Counted from the stretch's first letter, positions 50,676 to 59,055 are shown. The stretch: DNA of 64,000 nt from Halopseudomonas sabulinigri (GCF_900105255.1 NZ_LT629763.1:3544001-3608000); one strand, 5' to 3'. The notes: generated by a model from the letters alone, not told the origin. Program-made: numbers and translations.

Positions 50676-51053
50676 GTGAAAAGTCTGGTATTGCTTGCAT
50701 TGTTTATCGCTCTGGCTGGTTGCAGCTCGGTGCCCTCGGGATCAGCGGGGGACTGGGCTGGCCATAGGGAGTCCGGGAAGGCGTCGTATTATGCGGATAA
50801 ACATCAGAACATGCGCACCGCCAGCGGCGAGCCGTACAAGCATGACCTGCCCACCGCCGCGCACAAGCAGTTGCCCTTTGGCTCTATGGTCAAGGTGACC
50901 AATACGGCTAACGGCAAAAGCGTGGTAGTGCGCATCAATGATCGCGGCCCCTTTGTGCGCGGCCGGATTATCGATCTGTCCAAGACTGCCTTTAGCCGCA
51001 TCGGCAGCCTTTCCTCTGGCCTGCTCAATGTGGAAATCGAGGTACTGCGGTAG
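50676..51053 (+). CDS. RlpA-like septal-ring lipoprotein (double-psi barrel)
   Basis: 125 residues from GTG 50676 (AAGGTG before it), which gives a lipoprotein signal ending LALFIALAGCSS (lipobox LAGC). The mature part is a double-psi beta-barrel: SGKASYYADKHQNMRTASGE, DLPTAAHKQLPFGSMVKVTN, VVRINDRGPFVRGRIIDLS. RlpA cleaves denuded glycan strands in P. aeruginosa. This protein lacks the SPOR domain of full-length RlpA and is much shorter, so it is a paralogue of the short type. Confidence 0.88.
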   Translation: MKSLVLLALFIALAGCSSVPSGSAGDWAGHRESGKASYYADKHQNMRTASGEPYKHDLPTAAHKQLPFGSMVKVTNTANGKSVVVRINDRGPFVRGRIIDLSKTAFSRIGSLSSGLLNVEIEVLR

Positions 51054-51085
51054 CGGCTACCGCTCCGCTTGCGCTGCATTTGCGG

Positions 51086-51316
51086 TCAGGCGGTTATCCG
51101 GCCGACTACGCCTCTGACCCAGGGCGCCACAATGGCTACGGTGGGAAAGGCGATCGGCCAGGTGGTGAAGCAGCTTTGCAGCCACTGCGCCAGGAAGCCG
51201 GAGTGCAGTCCCTGTGAGGTGGCCAGTACAAAGGCCGAGACGATGGCGACCATGATGGCTGAGAGCAGGGCGCTGAACACCATGGGGGCGAAGCGAGCGG
51301 GAATACGCATTGTCAT
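51086..51316 (-). CDS. DUF2798 family membrane protein
   Basis: 76 residues with two membrane helices (VFSALLSAIMVAIVSAFVLAT and WPIAFPTVAIVAPWVRGVV). The MRIPARFAPMVFS start is typical of DUF2798. Function unknown; often near MerR-type or LysR regulators. 50 bases downstream of the DUF2938 gene on the same strand, so it may belong to the same MerR-controlled transcript. Confidence 0.85.
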   Translation of the reverse strand: MTMRIPARFAPMVFSALLSAIMVAIVSAFVLATSQGLHSGFLAQWLQSCFTTWPIAFPTVAIVAPWVRGVVGRITA

Positions 51317-51366
51317 GCTCCTGAATGAGATTGGCCGGTAAGGCCGGAGGCGTTGTATGTGGGGGT

Positions 51367-51858
51367 TCAGCTCAGCGCAATGAGCTGCGCCACCTTGGCC
51401 GCAGCAAACAAACCAGCGCCGAACACCGCGTGGGTAATCAGGCTTTGCAGGCGAGCGGTGGCTGGGCGCGCTGTGCGGCTGGCGGCTATGCCGGCTCCCA
51501 TGCCCGGCTGCATCAACAGGAATGGCGCTGCCACGGTGGCGATCCCCAGCGCCAGTGCCGGGCCCAGGCTGGGCTGTGCCAGCCAGGCAGCGCCATTAAG
51601 GCTCACCAGTAAGGCCGCGAAGGCAACCCCCGTCAGGTAATGCACAGCCCACCCCAGCGCTCGCTCGCCGCGCACCGGTGCCGCGGTTGCAATCGCAGGA
51701 TGATGAAAGCGCCCGCGCGGCATGTGTCCCACCCAGCGGCCTACCAGGGCGTAGTTAGGTGGCGCTATGCCGAACAGGCGCTGGCGGACGAGCCCCCAGA
51801 AATCCATTACTGCAGTAGCGCCCAAGCCGATGAATAGGGTGGCTGGCAGGTAGTCCAT
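51367..51858 (-). CDS. DUF2938 family membrane protein
   Basis: 163 residues with about four membrane helices. DUF2938 pattern: LFIGLGATAVMDFWGLVRQR, NYALVGRWVGHMPRGRF and LGWAVHYLTGVAFAALLVS, ending with LITHAVFGAGLFAAAKV. Function unknown. It starts 78 bases from the divergent merR gene, and the shared gap holds a promoter with the 19-bp spacer that MerR proteins need, so it is the probable regulatory target. Confidence 0.88.
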   Translation of the reverse strand: MDYLPATLFIGLGATAVMDFWGLVRQRLFGIAPPNYALVGRWVGHMPRGRFHHPAIATAAPVRGERALGWAVHYLTGVAFAALLVSLNGAAWLAQPSLGPALALGIATVAAPFLLMQPGMGAGIAASRTARPATARLQSLITHAVFGAGLFAAAKVAQLIALS

Positions 51859-51895
51859 GGTGTTCTCCCGAGTGGCTTGCTTTGAAGGTGAATGC

Positions 51896-51926
51896 AGCGT
51901 ACAACTTCAAGTCGCCTTTAAGTCAA
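51896..51926 (-). promoter_or_regulatory. MerR-type promoter with 19-bp spacer and dyad operator
   Basis: On the minus strand, TTGACT (51926-51921) and TACGCT (51901-51896) are separated by exactly 19 bases, the overlong spacer of MerR-activated promoters. The spacer holds a 20-bp imperfect palindrome (51904-51923, ACTTCAAGTC/GCCTTTAAGT; 8 of 10 positions symmetric). It reads into the DUF2938 gene. Confidence 0.75.
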
Positions 51927-51935
51927 GGGGCCGGG

Positions 51936-52361
51936 ATGGATATTGCTGAAGTGGCGAAAAGGTCGGGCGTGCCGGCCTCTACGCTGCGCTATTACGAAGA
52001 AAAGGGCTTGATTGCCTCGGTGGGCAGACGCGGTTTGCGGCGGTTGTTCAACGCCAATGTGCTGGAGCGGCTGGCGTTGATCGCGTTGGGTCAGTCCGCC
52101 GGCTTTTCGCTGGAGGAGATTGCTCGCATGCTGGGCGCTAACGGCCAGCCCAGAATCGACCGTCAGTTGCTGAGCGACAAGGCGGATGAACTGGACGCTA
52201 CCGTCCGCAAACTGACAGCGATGCGCGATGGCTTGCGGCACGCCGCAGTCTGCTCGGCACCGAGTCATATGGAGTGTCCTACCTTTCGCCGTTTGCTCGG
52301 TCTGGCGGCAGCCGGTGCCAGCAGGCAGGCCAAAAACAAGCCGCGGTCTTCTCTGCCTTAA
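51936..52361 (+). CDS. MerR-family transcriptional regulator
   Basis: 141 residues from ATG 51936 (MDIAEVAKRSGVPASTLRYY); the in-frame ATG at 51882 would put 18 extra residues across the operator. Winged helix-turn-helix at residues 1-70 (STLRYYEEKGLI, RRLFNANVLERLALI), then a coiled-coil dimer helix. The C-terminal part has two cysteines eight apart (AAVCSAPSHMECPTF) that could sense metal or redox state; it lacks the SoxR Fe-S pattern. Divergent from the DUF2938-DUF2798 pair. Confidence 0.9.
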   Translation: MDIAEVAKRSGVPASTLRYYEEKGLIASVGRRGLRRLFNANVLERLALIALGQSAGFSLEEIARMLGANGQPRIDRQLLSDKADELDATVRKLTAMRDGLRHAAVCSAPSHMECPTFRRLLGLAAAGASRQAKNKPRSSLP

Positions 52362-52520
52362 CTACCTGGCCTGCCAAGGGTGATCTGCACCGCAGTTCTG
52401 GTCAGCGCTATTTGGTCTGCTGCGTCGCGGCATGGAAAGGTGCGCAAAGCCCACCACCGCTGCCTGTATCAGCGTGCGCCGGATAGGCCGGCCAGGTGGC
52501 CAAGCCACAGGGACGTTGCA

Positions 52521-53417
52521 ATGCGGCAAATCTGCTTTTTTCTCCTCGTACTCGTTTGGCTTGGCGCTGCCCCACCTGGTTTGGCCGCAGGGCCTGCGCA
52601 CCAACCCATGCTGGCCAGAGTTTATGCTGGCGAAGCCAAGGTGGAGGAATATTGGGTCAGCGAAAAGCTCGACGGCGTGCGCGCCCTTTGGGATGGGGAG
52701 GCGTTGTGGAGCAGAGGCGGATACCCGATTGCTGTGCCGCTCGAGTTCACTCAGGGCTGGCCCGGTATGGCGATGGAGGGCGAACTCTGGCTGGGGCGCG
52801 GCACCTTTGATCAGCTTAGCGGCATAGTGCGCAGCGCGAAGCCTGATGCGGCGCAGTGGCGGCAAGTCCGGCTGATGGTGTTTGATTTGCCCCAGCACGG
52901 CGGCAGCTTCACTGAGCGGGTCGCGGCCATGCGGCAGTTATCCGCGTTGAAGCTGGCATCGTTGCAGCCGGTGCCGCAGTTTCGGGTGGCCAGCGGCGAT
53001 GAGCTGGATGCGCGCTTGGCGAGCCTGGTGGCCGCGGGCGCGGAAGGTCTGATGCTGCATCATCAGGACGCGCACTATCAGCCCGGCCGCAGTGATGCTT
53101 TGTTGAAATACAAACCCTATGCGGACGCCGAAGCACAGGTGATTGGTTACACGCCGGGCAAGGGCAAGTATCTGGGTATGCTTGGGGCATTGGAGGTTGC
53201 CGATGCCGACGGACGGCGTTTCCGCCTGGGCAGCGGCCTGAGCGATGCGCAGCGGGCCGCCCCGCCAGCGATTGGCAGCTGGGTGACCTTTCGCTACAAC
53301 GGTTTAACCTCTACCGGGTTGCCGCGGTTTGCGCGCTTTTTGCGCGAGCGTGAGGCGCCGCCAGCGGCAGCTGCCGCGGCGCCAAGCCCCGCCGATACTG
53401 CGCGCGATGATGGCTGA
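52521..53417 (+). CDS. Small exported ATP-dependent DNA ligase (LigE-like)
   Basis: 298 residues from ATG 52521; the upstream frame from 52380 lacks a signal peptide. A signal peptide (ICFFLLVLVWLGAAPPGLAA) precedes a minimal ligase: motif I lysine in SEKLDGVRALWDG, motif III-like RLMVFDLP, motif IV EGLMLHHQ, motif V LLKYKPYADAEAQVIGY, then an OB fold (GSWVTFRYNGLTSTGLPRF). Periplasmic ligases of this type occur in Neisseria, Haemophilus and Pseudomonas and may act on extracellular or incoming DNA. Short Ala/Pro-rich tail. Confidence 0.88.
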   Translation: MRQICFFLLVLVWLGAAPPGLAAGPAHQPMLARVYAGEAKVEEYWVSEKLDGVRALWDGEALWSRGGYPIAVPLEFTQGWPGMAMEGELWLGRGTFDQLSGIVRSAKPDAAQWRQVRLMVFDLPQHGGSFTERVAAMRQLSALKLASLQPVPQFRVASGDELDARLASLVAAGAEGLMLHHQDAHYQPGRSDALLKYKPYADAEAQVIGYTPGKGKYLGMLGALEVADADGRRFRLGSGLSDAQRAAPPAIGSWVTFRYNGLTSTGLPRFARFLREREAPPAAAAAAPSPADTARDDG

Positions 53418-53507
53418 AACACCTGAGGTTAGCGGGCCGGGTTGGCTGCGCAGGGCTGACGGTGCATGATGGCGCGGTATGTGCCACCGCTACCTGGAGC
53501 CGCATCT

Positions 53508-53840
53508 GTGCCGGAACTGAAAACCCTGGGCTTGTTTCTGCTGACCGCGCTGGCGGAAATCGTTGGCTGCTATCTGCCTTACCTCTGGCTGCGCGAGGGC
53601 AAATCTATCTGGCTGTTGTTGCCGGCGGCGTTGAGTCTGGCGCTGTTTGCCTGGCTGCTGACCTTGCATCCTACGGCGGCGGGCCGGGTGTACGCGGCCT
53701 ACGGCGGCGTCTATATCTTTACCGCTATGCTCTGGTTGTGGGCGGTGGACGGCATCCGACCGACGGGCTGGGATTTGCTGGGCTCGCTGGTGGCTTTGCT
53801 GGGAATGGCTATCATCATGTTTGCGCCGCGCTCAGCCTAG
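53508..53840 (+). CDS. YnfA family membrane protein (UPF0060)
   Basis: 110 residues from GTG 53508 (GGAG eight bases before it), the standard length; ATG 53466 would add an atypical leader. Four membrane helices; [20 protein letters not shown] and [20 protein letters not shown] match YnfA, a small multidrug resistance-like family. Efflux has been reported for some members. No partner gene alongside. Confidence 0.92.
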   Translation: MPELKTLGLFLLTALAEIVGCYLPYLWLREGKSIWLLLPAALSLALFAWLLTLHPTAAGRVYAAYGGVYIFTAMLWLWAVDGIRPTGWDLLGSLVALLGMAIIMFAPRSA

Positions 53841-53945
53841 ACGAGAAATCCCCAAGCCTTGTCGAATGCGGCTGCGCTCAACCGACCTGTCAGTACCACC
53901 GCAATCCAGCGTGGCCATCGAGCTTCCACTTTAAGGAGACAGCTT

Positions 53946-54395
53946 ATGCCCAGCACTATACGTTTGCACCGCGTTCTCATGGCACCGCCCGAGCGCGTTT
54001 ATCGCGCCTTCCTCGATCCCGACGCCATGGTCAAGTGGCTGCCGCCACACGGGTTTACCGGCAAGATGCATGAGCACGAGGCGCGCGTGGGCGCGAGCTA
54101 TCGCATGTCTTTTACCAATTTCAGCACTGGCAGCAGCCACACGTTTGGCGGTACCTATCTTGAGCTGATTCCCAACGAGCGGATTGTCAACGATGATCGC
54201 TTTGACGACCCAAAATTGCCCGGCAGCATGCGCAATACCGTGGAGCTGCGCGCCGTCGCCTGCGGCACCGAACTGAATATCATCCAGGAGGGCATCCCCG
54301 ATGTAATCCCCGCCGAGTCCTGTTATCTGGGGTGGCAGGAGTCGCTGACGCTACTGGCGCAATTGGTGCAGGCAGAGGTACCGGACGAAGGCTGA
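53946..54395 (+). CDS. SRPBCC (AHSA1-like) family protein
   Basis: 149 residues from ATG 53946 with AAGGAGAC before it. START/Bet v1-like fold: LHRVLMAPPERVYRAFLDPD, KWLPPHGFTGKM, TNFSTGSSHTFGGTYLELIP, GWQESLTLLAQLVQ. Such proteins bind hydrophobic ligands or act as stress co-chaperone-like factors; the ligand here is unknown. Soluble and monocistronic. Confidence 0.88.
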   Translation: MPSTIRLHRVLMAPPERVYRAFLDPDAMVKWLPPHGFTGKMHEHEARVGASYRMSFTNFSTGSSHTFGGTYLELIPNERIVNDDRFDDPKLPGSMRNTVELRAVACGTELNIIQEGIPDVIPAESCYLGWQESLTLLAQLVQAEVPDEG

Positions 54396-54506
54396 AACGC
54401 CTGGACGGTAAGCGCCAGCCCCCTGGCTGAGCGCACTGTGCGCAGATAGAATCGCGCTGACCGGCGCGCCGCCGGAGGCTATCGGAAAGGCTCGCCGGAG
54501 GTGTTG

Positions 54507-54863
54507 ATGCACAAGATAGGTTTCACCATTTTATTGCTGTCGCTCAGCAACGTGTTCATGACCTTTGCCTGGTACGCGCACCTCAAGGAGCTGAGCAGCA
54601 AGCCGTGGATTGTTGCAGCGTTGATCAGTTGGGGTGTGGCGCTGTTCGAGTATCTGCTGCAGGTGCCAGCCAACCGCATTGGTTACGAGGTGCTGTCGCT
54701 GGGCCAGCTGAAAATTCTGCAGGAAATCATCGCGCTAACGGTTTTTGTGCCCTTCGCCTTTTTCTACATGAAGGAGCCGCTCAAACTGGATTACCTCTGG
54801 GCCGGCCTGTGCATTCTCGGCGCCGCCTATTTTATCTTTCGCAGCAAGTGGGGAGTGGCGTGA
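54507..54863 (+). CDS. DUF486 family membrane protein
   Basis: 118 residues from ATG 54507 (GGAGG seven bases before it; GTG 54501 also possible). Four membrane helices, DMT-like half-transporter: LLLSLSNVFMTFAWYAHLKE, ALFEYLLQVPANRIGYEVLS and FAFFYMKEPLKLDYLWAGL are the DUF486 signature. Function unknown. Confidence 0.92.
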   Translation: MHKIGFTILLLSLSNVFMTFAWYAHLKELSSKPWIVAALISWGVALFEYLLQVPANRIGYEVLSLGQLKILQEIIALTVFVPFAFFYMKEPLKLDYLWAGLCILGAAYFIFRSKWGVA

Positions 54864-54870
54864 CAGCGCG

Positions 54871-55011
54871 TGCGCGGCCAGCTCAGTCACCAATCTGGGG
54901 GTGGGGTTTCGCTATCTGATTGCCAGTCGCTACGGCTTCTGGATGGGTAGCGACATTGCGCGGGGGCCGGAAGAGACCGCGTTCTACATTCAGGCCGGAT
55001 CCAACTGGTAG
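54871..55011 (+). pseudogene. 3' remnant of an outer-membrane beta-barrel (D15/BamA-like) gene
   Basis: An open frame with no start codon translates to the tail of a barrel protein: LGVGFRYLIASRYGFWMGSD, IARGPEETAFYIQAGSNW, then stop. The alternating pattern and final aromatic residue are the beta-signal of outer-membrane barrels, and the wording resembles C-termini of D15/surface-antigen family proteins. Everything upstream is replaced by the DUF486 gene, so this is a deletion relic. Confidence 0.65.
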
Positions 55012-55019
55012 CCGCCAGA

Positions 55020-55232
55020 TCACGGCTGGGAGCGGTAGTACTCCCAGCCATCAACCTGCTGGCCATCGGGCAGCTCGCAGGTGCCTGAGTCCAGGTGGTA
55101 GCTGCCGCCCTGGTCTGCGCAGTAAATCGCCGCCGGGTTAGCCAGGCCGAGGTTGGGTGAATCGGACTGAGTGCTGCAGGCGCTGAGCACTGTCTGGGTA
55201 AGGGCGGCGAGTATGAGGGCTTTGGCGTGCAT
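55020..55232 (-). CDS. DUF333 small lipoprotein
   Basis: 70 residues. Signal peptide with lipobox (LTQTVLSAC, cysteine near residue 19), then the DUF333 domain: NPAAIYCADQGGSYHL, GTCELPDGQQVDGWEYYR. The two cysteines (YC, TC) are conserved in the family. Sometimes annotated as putative hemolysin without evidence. Starts 26 bases after the DUF6268 gene on the same strand. Confidence 0.9.
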   Translation of the reverse strand: MHAKALILAALTQTVLSACSTQSDSPNLGLANPAAIYCADQGGSYHLDSGTCELPDGQQVDGWEYYRSQP

Positions 55233-55257
55233 GGCGCCTTCTCCTGTGCGTGGTTCG

Positions 55258-56193
55258 TCAGTTCAACCCGGGCCTGAAGTTGATCCCGATACTGATATAC
55301 GGGCTATTGCTGACATCAAACGCAGGCTCCTCCCAGTCGTCACCCCGTATGCTCATACCGGTCAGCCCGGTGACGCCAAGTTCGCCCTCCAGCCACAGAT
55401 TGCCGTACACGCGGCGCTCCGCCGAGAAGCCGAAATCCCAGGTGTCCAGCTCATACTGCAGGTCGTCTTTACCGTTCTCGCTGGACCAACTCGCGCCGGA
55501 CGGTGATACGCCAAGGCGGTACAGGGTGCGGTCGTCTGGTGCGTAGAGTACGGCGGGCCAAGGCATGACGGCGCTGAGGGTCCAGTGGTCGTTGACCGCA
55601 TACGAGGCGCCGACATAGGGCAGGTAGAGGTCATCCCCCGGATTGAAATCAGCGTACAGGCCGAAAGCCCACCACAGCCGGTCGCTTTGTACATAGCGAG
55701 CGAAGCCGCCGGCCATGGTTTCCCAGCTCCAGTCCTCGCCGGAAGCCTTGTGGCCCAGCGGCATGACAAAGCCCCCGGCCTGCCACTGGGAATTGACCTG
55801 GCGGAACCAGCCAACGGGCAAACCGGCAGAGAGCACATCGAAGGACTCCAGCTCATTCGAGGTGGAGTCAAAACGCGACCAGCCCACCCAATCGCCGATC
55901 AGAAAGGCATCGCGCGGGGTGACCAGAAAGGGCAGCACCGCCCCTTGGGAGACCGTAGTCTGGCGCGTGCTCACGCTGCTGCCGTCTGCGCGGCGGATAT
56001 CGCTCTCGCCATAATGCGTGGTATCGATAAACGCCAGCGGTTGAAAAGGGACATTGGTGGTGCCGCGTTGAAACACGATCTCGCTGTCTTCAAACTGCTG
56101 TACCCAGCGCTGCATGAACGCGGGGTCAGCCTGTGCCACGCTGGTTGTACAGCCCAGCAGCGCCAGAACGGTGAGGTTGATTTTGTACTGCAT
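55258..56193 (-). CDS. DUF6268-type outer-membrane beta-barrel protein
   Basis: 311 residues from MQYKINLTVLALLGCTTSVA (ATG 56191-56193), giving a clear signal peptide ending AQA; the longer frame to 56235 is less fitting. Alternating hydrophobic strands rich in Trp/Tyr (WWAFGLYADFNPGDDLYLPY, WTLSAVMPWPAVLY, YISIGINFRP) suggest a 10-12-stranded barrel. I place it near DUF6268 by pattern. May be co-transcribed with the small lipoprotein downstream. Confidence 0.75.
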   Translation of the reverse strand: MQYKINLTVLALLGCTTSVAQADPAFMQRWVQQFEDSEIVFQRGTTNVPFQPLAFIDTTHYGESDIRRADGSSVSTRQTTVSQGAVLPFLVTPRDAFLIGDWVGWSRFDSTSNELESFDVLSAGLPVGWFRQVNSQWQAGGFVMPLGHKASGEDWSWETMAGGFARYVQSDRLWWAFGLYADFNPGDDLYLPYVGASYAVNDHWTLSAVMPWPAVLYAPDDRTLYRLGVSPSGASWSSENGKDDLQYELDTWDFGFSAERRVYGNLWLEGELGVTGLTGMSIRGDDWEEPAFDVSNSPYISIGINFRPGLN

Positions 56194-56453
56194 TGCCTTG
56201 CCGAGCGTTTTCACGGTCAATCGACTGGTCTCCAACGGGGCCTGTATACCGCCACTTTCGTGTGGTTCGAGTTCAGCATAGACCAGGCTTGCTGGTTGCC
56301 AGGTATGAATTGCACTGCAGGGTGCAGCGTTGACAGCCTATAGCCGGGCGGCTGGCGTGGAGGAGGACATTTACAGCGGAACGTGGGAGGGGCGGGCTGA
56401 GTGACGCGACGGCCGGGCCAGTGCGGCACCGCCAGGCGGTGCCGCTATTCGGG

Positions 56454-57560
56454 TCAGGCCAATACGACGGCGTGACCTTCCTTGGGGTCGATACGCCCGG
56501 CCACCAGGTCTTCTACCAATTGCTGGGCCTGCTCCAGACCGTTGTGCTCGTTGACCAGCATCCACGGCTGTTGCGGGCTCTTGGTGCGCTGAATGAATGC
56601 CAGTTGCGCCTCGTTGAACTTGCGCGTGACCTCGGCGGCGCCCCAATCGGCGTTGCGCTTCTTGATCTGGTAGGGCGCGAAGTAGGGCTGCGGCGTGGGG
56701 CCATGGGCCGGAGCATCGGCGGCGCTCAGATGCTCGTGGTTCTGTGAGGAGCCGGCGAAGCAGCTGTGCGTCAGGTTGTCCTTGAAGTGGTCATGGATGC
56801 GGTTGCGCAGCGCGTTGTTGCCGGCAAAGTCGACATAGAGCGTGGGCACGCTGGCGTCGAGCTGCTCTACATCGTCATAGGCCATTGAGCGTGCGTAGCA
56901 GCCCAGGTTGTCGACAAACTGGGTGTTACCGCTGGAGGTCAGGCCAATGAGTTCGACGTTTGGATTGTTTTCCAGGCAGAACGCGGTGCCGTAGGCAGTT
57001 TTGCTTGAGGCGCTGGAAACGACGATACGTTTGGCACCGAAGAAATTATTGTCTTCCAGAAAGTCAGCCAGCATGAAGGAGGTAATGAACAGCGGGCGCA
57101 GCAGCATCTGATAGTTTTCATCTTCTGCGCGGTAGGCCGCGTCTGTGCTGATGCGCTGATACTGGTTATAGGCGGAAGTCAGCTCCAGGCGGTGTTCGAT
57201 GCCGTCGTAGAAGCCGCGTTCGCCAACCCGTACCGGCTTCATCACCACGTGACTGGCAATCGGCCAGAATCCGTAAAAACGCTCGCCCTTGTCGAGGCCT
57301 TCTACGCTGCTTTCGACGATTTCGGCAAAACCCCAGGCGGGCATGTGGAACCACGCCTTGTCGGTAGTCGGGTAGAAGTTCCAGTAGCGCAGGTGCGGCG
57401 TTTCACCGAAGGCGGCGTAGGTGATGTTATTGGTGGTCAGCGCCAGACGGCAAATGCGCAGCAGGGCTTCGCCCTCTTGCAGTTGGGGCATGGGCTCGCG
57501 GTGCAGACGGGTTTGCTGCAGGTCGGCCTTATTGTTCTGAAGTTGCAGAATGTCGCTCAT
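56454..57560 (-). CDS. DUF2855 family protein
   Basis: 368 residues from MSDILQLQNNKADLQQTRLH (ATG 57558-57560). Family blocks: LTTNNITYAAFGETPHLRYW, FYPTTDKAWFHMPAWGFAEI, GERFYGFWPIASHVVMKP, KRIVVSSASSKTAYGTAFCL. The layout (GroES-like start, then a Rossmann-like middle) resembles zinc-less medium-chain dehydrogenases/quinone reductases, but no reaction is known. Divergent from a TetR regulator 75 bases away, which probably controls it. Confidence 0.88.
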   Translation of the reverse strand: MSDILQLQNNKADLQQTRLHREPMPQLQEGEALLRICRLALTTNNITYAAFGETPHLRYWNFYPTTDKAWFHMPAWGFAEIVESSVEGLDKGERFYGFWPIASHVVMKPVRVGERGFYDGIEHRLELTSAYNQYQRISTDAAYRAEDENYQMLLRPLFITSFMLADFLEDNNFFGAKRIVVSSASSKTAYGTAFCLENNPNVELIGLTSSGNTQFVDNLGCYARSMAYDDVEQLDASVPTLYVDFAGNNALRNRIHDHFKDNLTHSCFAGSSQNHEHLSAADAPAHGPTPQPYFAPYQIKKRNADWGAAEVTRKFNEAQLAFIQRTKSPQQPWMLVNEHNGLEQAQQLVEDLVAGRIDPKEGHAVVLA

Positions 57561-57635
57561 CGATTGGCTCCTCGGGTGGTGAAACGCTGTGTAAATGACT
57601 GTAGCCTGTCTGTCCGTCTTCCGGGTTCGGATTCC

Positions 57636-58283
57636 ATGACCAGCAAAACGCCCACCCCGCAGCCACGCCCCAAACCGCTTAAACGGCCTACGCAGTCGCG
57701 CGCCAAGGCCACAGTGCAGGCGATTTTTGATACCTATGTTCGGATTTGGCAGCGCGACGGCTGGGAGCGCATCACCACGCGTGCCATTGCCCTTGAGGCC
57801 GGAGTGGCGGTAGGTACCTTCTACGATTACTTTCCCAGCAAGCAGGCGCTGCATTCAGGTTACGTGCGCCACTGCATTGAAGCGTTGCTGCAGGCGATAG
57901 AGCAGCAGGCCGTACAACCGCAGGAGCTGAGCTGGCAGCAGCGCCTTGGCCGCCTGGTACGCCTGTTGTGTGGCGCTGATGGGCAGGTCTCCTGGTTTCA
58001 TCCGGAGATGCTGGAGCTGGAGCCGCTGGTGGCCGAGCAGAAGCACCAGCGCCGCGCTTATGAAGAGTTGCTCAGCGCTTGGCGGCGGGTGTTTGATGCC
58101 GCCAGCGATCTACCCGAAAAGCCCGCCGCGGCGACGCTGGAAGCCATGCACCTAGCGGTATGGGGCGGGCGCCGTTACGCCATGCTGGTGCAGCTGGATG
58201 ACGCGGCCATGGGCCGCTGGGCGCAGCAGATGCAGGGCTTTTGCGAGCAGGCAGTGGCGCTGGGCGAGGCGCCCAAGCCCTGA
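57636..58283 (+). CDS. TetR-family transcriptional regulator
   Basis: 215 residues from ATG 57636. The N-terminus is basic and proline-rich (TPTPQPRPKPLKRPTQSRAK), then the TetR helix-turn-helix (ERITTRAIALEAGVAVGTFY, DYFPSKQALHSGYV) at residues about 45-80 and an all-helical ligand domain. Divergent from the DUF2855 gene, so likely its regulator; the inducer is unknown. Confidence 0.9.
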   Translation: MTSKTPTPQPRPKPLKRPTQSRAKATVQAIFDTYVRIWQRDGWERITTRAIALEAGVAVGTFYDYFPSKQALHSGYVRHCIEALLQAIEQQAVQPQELSWQQRLGRLVRLLCGADGQVSWFHPEMLELEPLVAEQKHQRRAYEELLSAWRRVFDAASDLPEKPAAATLEAMHLAVWGGRRYAMLVQLDDAAMGRWAQQMQGFCEQAVALGEAPKP

Positions 58284-58286
58284 GCT

Positions 58287-58613
58287 TCAGTCGCGCCGGT
58301 TGACGCGAACCTTCAGGTAGTCTCGCTGAATCGCGGTTTCCAGCGCATTGGCCGCACTGACCAGTTCATCGAAGGTTTCTCGGCGTGCCTTGAGCTGGCT
58401 GATCTGTTCCGCCGAGGGCGGTTGGCCCTTACTGTGCTCCGCCAGATCAAGCAGACAAGTGAGGTAGTCGCGGCGGGCGCCGGCCACCAGGGTAATCAGC
58501 GGCTGCAGATTGGTCAGGCTCAGCTCGGGCAGGGCGGGGCTGAGCACATTGTGATTGATCTCGCGGCGCAGCTTTTCAAACTCCAGCAGCAGGCGGTTGC
58601 TGTCGATGGTCAT
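58287..58613 (-). CDS. Hypothetical helical protein, 108 aa
   Basis: 108 residues from MTIDSNRLLLEFEKLRREIN (ATG 58611-58613, GGAGAC before it). Entirely helical by composition, with LVAGARRDYLTCLLDLAEHS and LKARRETFDELVSAANALE; no signal peptide. Such proteins are common in Pseudomonas without known function. Converges with the TetR gene, three bases apart, and is divergent from the next gene. Confidence 0.78.
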   Translation of the reverse strand: MTIDSNRLLLEFEKLRREINHNVLSPALPELSLTNLQPLITLVAGARRDYLTCLLDLAEHSKGQPPSAEQISQLKARRETFDELVSAANALETAIQRDYLKVRVNRRD

Positions 58614-58713
58614 GGGTGTCTCCTTGCCGGTCTCGCGGTTGTTATGATGCCAGTCTAGTTCAAGGCGCTGCGCTGTGATGCGCGCCGGAACCCGGTGATA
58701 CGGAGGATAGCGG

Positions 58714-59025
58714 ATGTACAAATTGTGCTTTTATGTGCCGGTCAGCCACGTCGAGCAGGTCAAGCAGGCGGTGTTCGCTGCTGGCGCAGGCCGCTTGGGG
58801 AACTATGACTGTTGCAGTTGGCAGACGCTGGGCTCAGGCCAGTTTCGTCCGCTCGGCGGTAGCACGCCGCATCTGGGTGTGCAGGATCAAGTGGAGCAGG
58901 TTGAGGAGTATCGCGTGGAGATGCTGTGCTCGCAGGCGTGTCTGCCGCAGGTCATCTGTGCGCTGAAGGCGGCTCACCCCTACGAGGAGCCGGCATTCGA
59001 TTATGCGACGGTACAGATAAGCTGA
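58714..59025 (+). CDS. YqfO/NIF3-insert-like protein (PII/CutA-like fold)
   Basis: 103 residues. Matches the free-standing version of the domain inserted in Bacillus YqfO (NIF3 family): YKLCFYVPVSHVEQVKQAVF, AAGAGRLGNYDCCSWQTLGS, GQFRPLGGSTPHLG, KAAHPYEEPAFDY. CutA/PII-like ferredoxin fold; function unknown. Interesting next to the separate NIF3-like gene at 28.7 kb, which lacks this insert. Confidence 0.9.
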   Translation: MYKLCFYVPVSHVEQVKQAVFAAGAGRLGNYDCCSWQTLGSGQFRPLGGSTPHLGVQDQVEQVEEYRVEMLCSQACLPQVICALKAAHPYEEPAFDYATVQIS

Positions 59026-59055
59026 CGTTGCCCGGCGCTGCCCGCCGCGGGCGGG

